Assembly (NCBI GenBank): GCA_025084515.1
Contig: JAJAGP010000084.1
Coordinates: 568,278 to 632,277, forward strand
Direction: 5' to 3'
DNA length: 64,000 nt
Source of the DNA: Ancistrus triradiatus
Lineage: Eukaryota > Chordata > Actinopteri > Siluriformes > Loricariidae
Shown here: piece after piece, positions 1 to 10,819 of the stretch
How the letters are laid out: the number at the start of each line of letters is the position of its first letter
How positions within the stretch are numbered: position 1 is the stretch's first letter
The notes under the pieces: generated by a model
What the model was told of the DNA's origin: nothing
Seen by the model: the letters and a program-made list of their open reading frames with translations, nothing else
The model's database searches: none
Program-made: the position numbers and the translations under genes

Positions 1-3000
1 TTTGTCCTGGTTAGAGTCATCCAGGTAAGTAACTTTTTTCCAGTTCACAATTTGTCTAAATTAAAAGGACAAATGTTGATACAAATCTGTAACCAAGGAC
101 AGGTGTACAGGATTTTGCAACTAATTAACATCTGTGTAAATCTAATTAAACCTATAAAAAAAAGCTAGGCAGCACGATGGTGTAGGAGGTACAGTTGGTG
201 ACACATAGCACTATGGACCTTGTATCCGGTTGTTGTCTGTGTGGAGTTTGGCATTCCATGGGTCTCTTCCATGTACTCTGCCCTCAACTCCTCCCAAAAA
301 CACATCTGTAGATACAGGCACTGTTTAGAATAAATTATAAATACCACATGGTATGTACAGTATATGTGATCGTACCATTTTTAAACTATAAATAATCAAC
401 ATGGAGTCACTCCTGGTGTGGTGCCACGTGGCACACACAAACCCAACCCCTACTCAGAGGAGATACTTGAGAGCCTCTGGCAAGGTGGAACACAGATACA
501 CCTGGTGCCAGGAAACCCTAGCGGTCATTACGGGCACCTAACCCTTCCTTGTCATTACTGAACAGGGCAATGGCAAGACCCTTTACCATTCCGAAGAACT
601 CAAACTCTCACCTCACCAGAGGATACAAACCAATGTGACTCAGTAGTATAGCACTAGTTTGCTGGTGCCCAGGAAAGGTCAGGTGCCCATAATGACCATC
701 AGGTTTTCCTGGCACTATAACTCCAGGTGCATGTCTGTGTTCCACCTTTCCAGAGAGTCCCAAGTCTCAGCAGTCCATGGGTTAGGGACTGGGTCTGTGT
801 ATGTCATATGAACAGACCAGGGATGCCCCTACATCACAACTGGCAACTGTACTGGCAATCGTTCAAGTGTGCTACCCTACACTGGTGGTTCTCTAACTAG
901 GTTCTGTGATGTAACCAGGTTACTGAAAATCAGTCCCCACCTTAATTATCGGCATCCCTGGTAAAGTAAGAAGAGTTATAAGAAATTCACCTTTGGGTAA
1001 TTAGCTTAATCTCACACTGAAAGAATGAGAAAAATCCAACCTTTATGTAAATTTAGTCTGAGAAAAAAAATCTCATCAAAGTAATGATTTTCATCAAAAC
1101 CCCAACAATTATAAGAAGTAGGACCTTGGACAAGCTAGAGAGGTTCTGTAAAGAGGAATGTTCTCAAATTGCCTGCACTGTACTCTCCAGCGTTATGTTA
1201 CTGGGGAGACTAAGTGCTTTTTGGCAAATAGAGATTGTACAAAACATTAACGCTGGGTTACCAATAATTGTGGCAAATGTTATTTTGTTAAAAATACTTA
1301 TTTCTGGATGAGGCATTTTTTCTCAAACTGAATTTACTTCAATGAATTTCCTTATTTTCTTATTATGCTAATGCACCATTTCTTAGGACCCTTTGTACTC
1401 AAATAAAGCCTACCAGAGATACCAATAATTGTGGAGGGGACTGTATGACACAACATGTTTTAAATCCTTTAACACAATAGAACTGGTCTGGTTTCCATGA
1501 ATGTTGGAAGAGGAATAAATCCAATATATATATTTTTAAATGTATTTTATTTATTAATTAATGATTTATTAATATGACTCCAGGACTCAAGTGCGTTTAG
1601 AGTAAACCATTTTTAGGGAAAACGTTTTCAAACGGCTGACCGTTGTAATTGTACATATGCTACAAATACAATCAACTCTGTTAACGGGGAGTTTAATATT
1701 TCAAAACCATCACTGTGTGGGTGGATCTCACTCACACACACTATTCTGGGCTGAAGATGTACTGCTATTTTTATAGCCTGATAAAAGTACAAACTGAATG
1801 TGGAAAGGGATCACTTTTCTTCCAAGACATACATGTGATTGTATGTGTTTGCCTAATGTACTATGTGCCTGAATAATTTGATTAAACTCAAACATTGACA
1901 GTGGTGTTTGGCTGTAACATGTTTGAGAAACTGTGACTTGTTGATTAGAAGGAATCTGAACCAGAATTGATCATGAACATTTGATTAGGAAGAGGGTGCA
2001 AACATGAATACTAGAGTAAATAGTACATAGTATAGTACTGTTAGAATAGTAAATAGTATTCTAACAGCTTGCCTACACAACAGACAGACCTCATGACAGA
2101 TTGAGTAAGAAAACAATGAAAAGAATTTCACCTCAGGCATCCTTAAGAAAAAATAACCACAAGTCGAATGATTTCAAGTGACCAAAATACTGTCACTGCT
2201 GTGATGATAGTTGCTGATTTTCCATAAAAACTGTTAGTCATTATAGTTAACAAATATTAAACTAAAATACAAAGTAAATGCTATAGACTCTCTGCCTTAA
2301 CCATTATCAGGATAAGTGAGGGTATAACGTGTTAACTGTGTAATAAAATGTGACAAAGAAGAATAACTTGCAGATTAATTTCATGACATCTCATCAATAC
2401 TCGGGAAAAATCCTTCTGCTGTTCTCTGATACTATAAGCTCAGGAGCTAGTCTTGTGCTCATGGCCTCTCACCTAGTATGCCTGTATGTAATTTTAGCCC
2501 TCAGTCTGAACTAAATTGTCCTGTTGAAAACCATTTCTTGACAACATGAACATTTTGCCATTCCAGTGATTACCCAATGTGCAGATTAACTCTACAATAA
2601 TACAGCACAACGTAAATTAATAAATTAAATCTGAAATTAAAAATCTCTAACAAAAAACACAGCAAATTAAATCTAAACCTGCCAGCAATCCCACATCTGC
2701 TCATTAGATGGCGCTGATGGCCGTCTAAAATGAAAACGCAGCCACCAAGTCCTATTGAAACTTGTTAATCTACAAGCGTCGTGTGCCACATATTTACACT
2801 TAAATGTTTGTTTTTGATGTGTTTAGGATTCAAAAAACGTAAAGTAGCCTCTAGGTTCCGCATACTTTTCACTAGGGCAGTCGTACCGAGACTGCGTAAC
2901 TCTTTATATGGTTCGTCTTTGTTTATTTATTAACATATCGGTAGCTAGTGCATGTTGATAGTACTTTAATTATCTGTACAAAGAGCAAAAGCCAATGTAA

Positions 3001-3189
3001 AACCTTCCTTTGAAGACAAATAGTAAAATTCCATAGATAAATGGTTAAAATAGTTGATAACTAAATGGAAGCAAACACGATCTGGTAGTAAACTAGCTCT
3101 GTTTAAGCAATCCAGTTTACCTAGACAACGTCAGTTTAATAGTCAATTTAATTGTAAGTGTACTTCACAAAGAACATAAGCTGCAATAT
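1..3189. other. intergenic stretch without a recognised gene
   Basis: AT-rich sequence with no supported exon. 170-345 resembles the dispersed repeat with the TGTGTGGAGTTT motif. 1084-1450 resembles a decayed Tc1-like end (CCAATAATTGTGG repeated at 1259 and 1420). The rest shows nothing I can name. Confidence 0.6.
170..345 (+). repeat. dispersed fish repeat fragment (GTGTGGAGTTTGCATG family)
   Basis: It opens GGCAGCACGATGGTG and contains TGTGTGGAGTTTGGCATTCC, the layout of a repeat seen about a dozen more times in this window. The family is not assigned. Confidence 0.45.
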
Positions 3190-4501
3190 AAAATATTATA
3201 CTTGGTCATTTATTTATTGAGGAAAATGATCCAATATTACATATTAGTGAGTGGCAAAAGTATGTGAACCTTTGCTTTCAGTATCTGTGACCCCCCTGTG
3301 CAGCAATAACTGCAACTAAACATTTCCTGTGACTGTTGATCAGTCCTGCACAGCGGCTTGGAGGAATTTTAGTCCATTCCTCCGTACAGAACAGCTTCAG
3401 CTCTGGGATGTTGGTGGGTTTCCTCACATTAACTGCTTGCTTCAGGTCCTTCCACAACATTTCCATTGGATTAAGGTCAGGACTTTGACTTGGCTTTTCC
3501 AAAACATTAACTTTATTCTTCACAAATTCTTCTTTGGTAGAACGACTTGTGTGCTTCTTGCTGCATGACCCACCTTTTCTTGAGATTCAGTTCATGGACA
3601 GATTCCCTGACATTTTCCTTTTGAGTTCTCTGATATAATTCAGAATTCATTGTTCCATCAGTAATGGCAAGCCATCCTGGCCCAGATGCAGCAAAACAGG
3701 CCCAAATCATGATACTACTACCACCATGTTTCACAGATGGGATAAGGTTCTTATGCTGGAATGCAGTGTTTTCCTTTCTCCAAACATAACGCTTTTCTTT
3801 TAAACCAAAAAGTTCTATTTTGGTCTCATCCGTCCACAAAACATTCTTCCAATAGCCTTCTGGCTTGTCCACGTGATCTTTAGCAAACTGCAGACGAGCA
3901 GCAATGTTCTTTTAGGAGAGCAGTGGCTTTCTCCTTGCAACCCTGCCATGCACGCCATTGTTGTTCAGTGTTCTTCTGATGGTGGACTCATGAACATTAA
4001 CATTAGCCGATGTGAAAGAGGCCTTCAGTTGCTTAGAAGTTACCCTGGGGTCCTTTGTGACCTCGCCAACTATTACATGCCTTGCTCTTGGAGTGATCTT
4101 TGTTGGTCGACCACTCCTGGGGAGGATAACAATGATCTTGAATTTCCTCCATTTGTACACAATCTGTCTGACTGTGGATTGGTGGAGTCCAAACAGATCA
4201 GCATCAACAACTCTTTTCCTGAGGTCCTCAGAAATCTCCTTTGTCCATGTTTTGTGAAGAACAGACTTTGATAGATCCCTGTTCTTTAAATAAAACAGGG
4301 TGCCCACTCACACCTGATTGTCATCCCATTGATTAAAAACATCTGACTCTAATTTCATCTTCAAATTATCTGCTAATCCTAGAGGTTCACATACTTTTGC
4401 CACTCACTAAATGTGTGTGAAAATCGTACGATGTTTTAGGTCATATTTATGCAGAAATATAAAAAAATTCTAAAGGGTTCACAAACTTTCAAGCGACACT
4501 G
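3190..4501 (-). mobile_element. Tc1-like transposon, copy A, degenerate
   Basis: The right end AAACTTTCAAGCGACACTG abuts TA at 4502, as in Tc1 elements. The left outer terminal part is missing. The internal repeat GAGTGGCAAAAGTATGTGAA is present near both ends (3250 and 4390), giving the inverted/direct repeat layout. It shares its sequence with copies B (20208) and C (35635). Confidence 0.88.
3278..4307 (-). pseudogene. Tc1 transposase pseudogene (copy A)
   Basis: The N-terminal paired-type HTH reads in 3912-4307 (LHQSTVRQIVYKWRKF, PRSGRPTKITPRAR). The first catalytic Asp is in WTDETKIELFGL (3513-3872), and the C-terminal acidic residue is in SPDLNPMEMLWKDLK (3278-3523). The segment with the second Asp (DNDPKH in the other copies) is deleted, and the frame shifts at least twice, so it is inactive. 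Confidence 0.85.
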
Positions 4502-4503
4502 TA

Positions 4504-6240
4504 TAGGAAAAACACTGGAACTACTTATTATTGTCATTTACCTAACATTGTGGCTTTTTAATACTATCTTCTTGTCATGTGACTCCCAAGTTAACTGAGT
4601 CTGATGACCAGTGAGGTTTGTTTGAACTCTTGGGGATCTTCTATATGTCCTTGTTTGCATTTGACAGAACTGAAATGTTATAATATCTAACCTAATAGCT
4701 ATCCTTTTAAATCCTCCATGGTTGTGTGGTAGTCCCCTAGTCTAACATACCCTCCCTCCTCCTGCAGATGGCGGTCAGTAAAGCTCCGCCTCGACCCTTT
4801 TGTCTTCGAGTAAACTGTAGCATGACTGGGAGAGATACTGCGTTTTCAAGGGGGGGGTCAGAGAGTTCAGAGCCATTTGAAAAGCTGAACCAGCTTCCTC
4901 TATATGGCAACCTTTCATCCACCTCCCTCCCAGTGTCATTACACAAGTCAACAATCATCTCACTCATATTCCTGAACATCAGGCTGCTTATTACCGGAAC
5001 TGCCTCCATAATGATCTGGCACAACAGTAAGACCAGAACAAAGCCTAAATGAAGCTTCACGTATCTCAGTATCTTCTACATAGTCTACACACTGAACGAC
5101 ATACACGTATGCAGGCATACTCTCCTATATGTGTAAATGATGTACAGATTGAAAAGGCCTTGAACAACACTCATTGATTAACATAAAAAACTGGGCCTGT
5201 GCATGTGTTGGGTGGTGGTGGTGGTGGTGGGGGGGGTGTAGTTGTAGTTGCAATTGCAGTGAAGGGAGCACAGGATGAAGACAGAAAGAGGGGGAGGGGA
5301 GGAAAGAGGAACTCTGAGGTGAAGACGATGGAGGAAGTCTAAAGCAAGCCAGCAGAGAAGAAAACCTGAACAGATCTGGACAGCAAAATGGACATGGAAG
5401 GTGAGATGGAGATGTGATGGTGCTGGTAAGACCCGGCAAGGTTGAAATACTGGGAGGGGTGGAAAGAAAAAAGAGGAAGACAGACTGAGAGAGGGAGAGA
5501 GAATACATGAGACAACACATGGGAGGGGTCCAGTGCCACAAGTCCTGCCGCTATCTATGTCTGCCTACATTCTTGTTTGCCTGGCAGTCCTTGATCACAC
5601 AAAACCAACGGTAATGCTCACTGATCTGCAAGGATCTGCCCATTTGGGCCTACCAACTGAATACATTTTCTACAACAGGGACAATTACTAGATCTGATTA
5701 TTGTATTATTTGCCATCATAGCCACCACCAGACTGGTTCATCAGCATTAGAAATCTGCATTAGAAATACATATATCATTTCAGTCTCACAAATAGACAAG
5801 GTTTAGTCTCATCTGCGACAGTATCGATGACAATCAGCAATAACGAACAGTATAATCACAAGTTCCATAGCCTCAGTATTTTCTCTGATCATGCATATAT
5901 TAGTAAAGGTCTGAAGAACCGCAGCACCGCAATGCACAGCTGACATATTCGTCCGCATGTACAGTTGGAAGTAGTTCCGGATGCTTTCCTACTGTGAGAG
6001 CAGCGCAGGTGAATCGGTTAAATGTATTCATAGGTGTCTGAATACACCGGTCAAAATATGCAAATAAAGTCATTGTGTTATTATTGCTGACTTCAGTATA
6101 AGGATGGGGTCTTCTGTCTGTATCTGTATACACGTCACGACAAAAAAATGTGCAAAACAGAATAACTACAATGGCATAAGCACAGATAGCATCTAGGATA
6201 AACCATGTGCGCCGGTTTATGGGATTACTGTACGTCAAAG
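4504..6240. other. intergenic stretch without a recognised gene
   Basis: 4768-5052 (+) is open for 94 codons right after a pyrimidine-CAG-ATG, and the opposite strand is also open. I recognise neither product. 5215-5236 is a GGT/G run. 5280-5530 is strongly purine-rich. 5900-6238 (-) is open for 112 codons but matches nothing I know. Confidence 0.5.
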
Positions 6241-6645
6241 CAGGGCTGGTATTCGATCCCGACAGGAATCGATTCTCCCATCGACGTTTTAGAATTAAGA
6301 GTCGACTCTGAAACCGCGGAGTCGATTCTATACCGTGAAGTCTATTAAGCTCAGAACGATTAAGCAGTTCATTTCTAATAAAACGAATGAATTAATTTGG
6401 TGATTATAGTACATGCATTTAGTCTTATCATTCAAAAGTAGCTAATTAACAAAACAGTGCAGCCTTAACAAAATATGCCAAGATTACTGATTCAATTAAT
6501 CTCGATTCAATCTAGCGCAAATCGTATATTATGTATTTAATTCACATTGTATAGTTTTACCGCCAGAACTTGTTCGCGCTTTATGTTCTTTGATTATTGG
6601 TTGGAATCGGAATCGACTCCAAAGTTTCTGAACCGAACAGCCCTA
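6241..6645. mobile_element. hAT-like non-autonomous element
   Basis: Inverted termini: CAGGGCTGGTATTCGATC at the left and GAACCGAACAGCCCTA at the right, both with AGGGCTG at the edge followed by a TTCG-type stretch. There is no coding capacity. It abuts the probable rcor2 promoter. Confidence 0.55.
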
Positions 6646-6649
6646 CCTC

Positions 6650-7060
6650 GAAGTAAGTTGGGGAGAGGCGAGGATGGCGGAAGGTTCCTATAGTAGTGTG
6701 GAGAGTGCTGTGGCTCCCTCCGGCAATACACACACACAGGCTCTCCATGCAGTCGATCCCGTTGGATTGGAGCGAAGACTCAGTGAATACTAATCGAGGA
6801 TTTAACTAGTTGGTTTGGTTATTAATAGCTTGGGGTTGTATTGCTTGATTTTTTTTAAAGAATCGTAATCTATCGCTCATTAAGTTTTAATAGCAGAGGA
6901 CCCAATTAAGCCCGGTCTAGAAGTAATGCCCCGGAGGTTACTCTAACTAATGTTGAACGCCGGCTACTAGAGAACAACTGGAACTGGAGGACATAAAGCG
7001 TGCTTTTACACAAAAGAATCGCGGCTTGGGAGACCAAAAGCGATCCCAGACTAAAACAAG
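6650..7060 (+). promoter_or_regulatory. rcor2: probable rcor2 promoter and non-coding first exon
   Basis: This interval is relatively CpG-rich, free of recognised repeats and ends in a usable donor (AAG then GTGATT at 7061). A non-coding first exon is required because coding exon 1 is preceded by a splice acceptor. The transcription start and exon limits are inferred. Nothing marks a TATA box clearly. Confidence 0.45.
6674..6793 (+). other. upstream ORF (39 codons) in the probable rcor2 leader
   Basis: ATG with A at -3 and G at +4, a strong initiation context. It encodes MAEGSYSSVESAVAPSGN and so on, ending LERRLSEY at a TAA. Two very short ORFs follow at 6926-6946 and 6950-6970. Whether it is translated or conserved is unknown. 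Confidence 0.35.
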
Positions 7061-8736
7061 GTGATTTTATTTTCCTGCACTTTTAAATGATTAAATGAAA
7101 CCCTGATAGTACCGTAATTGGCCGGTCAGATCCTGACCAGGGTTTCAGTTAATGGGCTTCCTTATGTTTAATGAAACAAGGGAACGAGAGAAAACAAGTC
7201 GGAATGAGTTCTCCAGGGAGTTGCGTTTAAATGGTGAAAGTTGGGCAGAAATAAAACAGCTACAGCCTTGAACTCGATATCGGCTTTATGGGGACCGACC
7301 GTATTATGTGTCGCGATATCTGCGTGTATTGAATTAAAATAGCGCATTTTAAACGGGCGGCTGAGCGTGACGTCACACCTCTGGGCAGTCAATTGACAAT
7401 TTGGCTTTGGGTTTCATTTTAAAGTGGGCTACTACATGAAAGGTCATTGTTGATAACTGATCTTCCCTTTTACAAGTTTGATCATAAATGGCTAAAAGCA
7501 CGACATAAATATATCTAAACTTTTTTTGTGATGGACTTGTATGCAAACAATCTACCCTAACCTGTGACTTTTCCTCGAAAGTCGGCCTGGTTATTCACTA
7601 AAGTAAGACAAATGGAACAAAACCACTTGATAGCAACCTTTTAAAATACAATACAGTGTTTAAAATCAGCTTTATATCAGTTGTGTAGTGTAACCTATAT
7701 AAGCAGAAGAGCATATGACAATGCAGTGTCTTAACAATGCAGACTGAACCATTGGTCTTTTTTTAAGTTGTGATGGATTCACCCAGGGTTAAACTGTAAG
7801 ATGTATCTAAGGTATAAATTGGCGTTAAATGTGTTACTTCGGGTGCAGATGGAGTATTCTTGAGTTTCCCGGCTGTTTTACCGTTAGTTAGGCTAGAAAG
7901 CGCAGCTGCTGGTAAACAAAAGGCCTGAGAGACCTCGTTATCAGTAGCGACTTCGGTGCTGTTTATCTGCTTCACTGAAATGTACTTAAACTCTCATAAC
8001 TTTAAATGTTTTGAAATAGTTCACTGTGGAAGCCCGCAGATGTTCATTTAACACTATGAAGGAACTAATTTCACTTTAAAAGGTGACAACTTCTCACCTG
8101 CTGCTCATGTGGTAGAAGCCTAGCGGTCGTTCCTAGGTATAGCCGCAAAGGCGTCGATATAATTTCACTAAATTGGAAGTCTGGTCTCAAAGTATTTGTT
8201 GAACATTTCTTTTATTAGTATTTGTTAGTAGTCTCTTGTGAAGGTTGGTGTTTTTAGTGGGGGGTGTTGAGAATAACGTGGCGGCATCGAAGGCCGTTGC
8301 TAAGCTTGTGTAAGGACTGGGTCGATGTGACTGCTATCTGTATTGTAATGATATGTTACATCACAGTTCACTTTCTGGCAATATTGTGTATCGGGTTAGT
8401 ACTTAAAGTTCAGTGACCTTGATGGTTAATTATTTAATTTTAAATAATCTGTACTTCTTGTTCCCCTGCTAAGCACTGTTAAATACGTTCTAGTATTGTA
8501 TTGTAGAAAAATTAATTAGGGATACACCAACATGATGCTGAGTATCATCTCTGTCTCAATATTGGATTAAAACAGTACGGAAGTTTACATTTTCCAGTCC
8601 AATCCAGGGCGGTATATATACAGGTATGCGCTGTTTAATGAACTCGTTATGGGGTGAAATGGATGTTTACCAGAAATTTCCATAATCCCATAGTCTTTTT
8701 GTGATACTGTAATATAAATATAAAGAGTATTGTCTA

Positions 8737-8840
8737 GAGATGCGACCGGTCGATCGACCGGTGACTGGAATTGGCCAGATTTCTGAGTGATCGGCTGATC
8801 AATGTCATATAACCAATTTAAATTATGTATCAGATAAATT
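8737..8840. mobile_element. hAT-type terminal fragment
   Basis: GAGATGCGACCGGTCGATCG followed by ACTGGAATTGGCCAGATTTC is a typical fish hAT end, next to CTAGAG. I cannot place the matching right end. Confidence 0.5.
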
Positions 8841-10129
8841 TAACTTTTGCATTGCACAATGGCAACAGGGGCAAAATCACAGCCACACATGAACAGAGCG
8901 GTGGAACCAACAGAGTTCTAAACATAGCTCAGCCGCTCACGGACATATGCTAATGATGAGGAAGTGATTTCTGTTTTTTGAGTGCTACTTGGTCAACTAA
9001 ACAGTCTCCCTAAATAGCACAATGCTAAAGATGGGGTAGGGATCCTAACGAGGGTCTAGGCATCTGTTTTGGACACAGCCATGTCTTTAGCGTTCTGTTT
9101 GCAATATATGGATGGTGAAAATAAGCCATGGAGGAACATCTGAAAACGTTCGGAATAACAAATGCATCTTCAGTATTTTCACATAAACTGGGTGCAAACG
9201 ATACGGAAATGTGCCAGAGATGCTGCTGAAAACATGGACAATACCATCTACACAGCATCCCTAATGCCACCGCATTTTTAATTTCGAGGAATTCACAATA
9301 ATTATAGAAAATACAATAATGTACTGTTACAACCCTGTTTAGGGGAAAGCCATAACACTTAGGAGGATAGTGTGATGGACCTGGTAAATAACCTTATGTC
9401 TCAAAATAACGTTATGACTTGTGATAACTGTATATACTTACATTTAATTATAGCTACAATCATTGTTATATTGGAGGATGAAGTATCTCTCATTTGCTAG
9501 CTTACAGTAGTGGCATAATTAATAGCAAAATTCCCCGTAGGGATTAGTAAAATATGGCTCTTTGTTTTCTGTCTGACAGAATATTGAAATTACTTTACCA
9601 ATTTAATACGGTATGTTAAGTGCAATAAAATCCAGAGAAAGGAGAACAACTAGGGTGGGATCATAGGCATATTATGCATATTATATTATTGTATTATTAT
9701 ATTATGTGTATGTATTTAAGTAGTGTGATTTCAGATACGCATTCAATCTCGGCGCCGTTGTCCTAGTGATAAGACACTGCGTTCGTCTCAGTGGCTATAA
9801 AGTTTCACTTTATTTTCACTTATTTAATATATTTATTTGAATTATTTTATGTATATATTGGTTATTATTATTGTATTACATTCATTTGCTTTATTCATGC
9901 TTTTAATCATTTGGGGTCAGGAACGGATGAATCCTGTTTGTTACTTCTTATGGTGAAATTTGATTCAGACTTCGAACAAATTCGAGTTCGAACGACCTTT
10001 TGGAGCCAGTTAAGTTTGAATTCTGAGATTCCACTTTATGCTGTATACATGACCACTTGAATAATTTTGATAACTAACTGATAACAAATCAAGCTAGCAT
10101 TCTACTTAAAAGCACATGACTAAATATAA

Positions 10130-10575
10130 AAATGGGTGAACAAACTGTACCAGGAGACAAAATACAGACACCACCAGCCACATGGTTAGATTCTATAGCT
10201 AGACATGGTTTGGCTTTGAAAAGAATTTGCTCAACAGATGGACGTCTGCAAACCATGTTGGAAATCGGTTGGTCATAAAGACAACTGGGCAGCTGACTTA
10301 TTTCACCATCTGTGAATTAACCACCGTGCAGAATATGAAGATTATGACAAACATCAAGAGTGAAACCAACCGAGGTACCGGCATAAAAACACACTCAGCA
10401 AACATTTATGGGATCATTCTGCAAAAAATTGCCTTTCGACAAGAAAAGCAAGAAGGCATATCAAATGTCATCAATTACATTGTGAAAGACACGGTCAATT
10501 CAGGTGCTTGAGAGAGATGTGTTCAAACAACTTTTGAAGACTTTAGTCCCAAGATAAAAGTGCCAAAGTATCACC
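10130..10575 (+). pseudogene. hAT transposase remnant with BED zinc finger
   Basis: The frame from about 10232 reads VCKPCWKSVGHKDNWAADLF then HHL, stop, INHRAEYEDY. This has the C-x2-C and H-x-H spacing of a BED finger with a stop inside. Further on, KSKKAYQMSSITL and LERDVFKQLLKTLVPR resemble the region that follows the finger in hAT transposases. It ends about 120 nt before rcor2 coding exon 1. Confidence 0.6.
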
Positions 10576-10696
10576 TAATTATCGTTATCGACAAAATAAC
10601 TATAATTGTGGGGGGCAAGCTAAAAATGTTTGTTTTCCTATGCGCTTTATTCCTAGCCCATTATTTAGAAAGTTTTCTGATGTTTGTTTGTGGCAG

Positions 10697-10819
10697 CCAT
10701 GCCATCTGTGATGGAGCGTTCAGGATCGGGGGTTCTGTCCCGCAGCAGAGCCAAAACGACCACCAATGGCAACAGTCAACACTCTGACGAGGACAGTAGC
10801 GAAGAAGAACACTCACATG
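10697..10819 (+). CDS. rcor2: rcor2 coding exon 1
   Basis: The acceptor TGGCAG ends at 10696, and the start codon is 10699-10701. It encodes the 40 N-terminal residues and ends one base into the next codon (CATG then donor GTAGAG). The acceptor just before the ATG shows that at least one upstream non-coding exon exists. Confidence 0.93.

Larger units (their letters stand above)
7061..10696 (+). other. rcor2: probable rcor2 intron 1
   Basis: Donor GTGATT at 7061, acceptor TGGCAG at 10696. 7061-8730 shows no recognised repeat and could hold regulatory sequence. 8737 onward holds hAT-type debris, and 10130-10575 holds a transposase remnant. No exon is supported inside. Confidence 0.5.

Noticed and set aside
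4737..5060. - strand ORF with a signal-peptide-like start
   Set aside because: Its first codon is GTG, not ATG, no splice structure supports it, and I recognise no homolog. It is kept only as part of a low-interest observation.
5125..5541. 138-codon - strand ORF rich in Ser, Pro, Leu and His
   Set aside because: It is the translation of a purine-rich low-complexity tract and a GGT run. There is no domain, no splice context and no support for expression.
5900..6238. 112-codon - strand ORF with Cys-rich end
   Set aside because: It matches no family I know, lies beside a transposon end, and has no exon-like context. Probably chance or repeat-derived.
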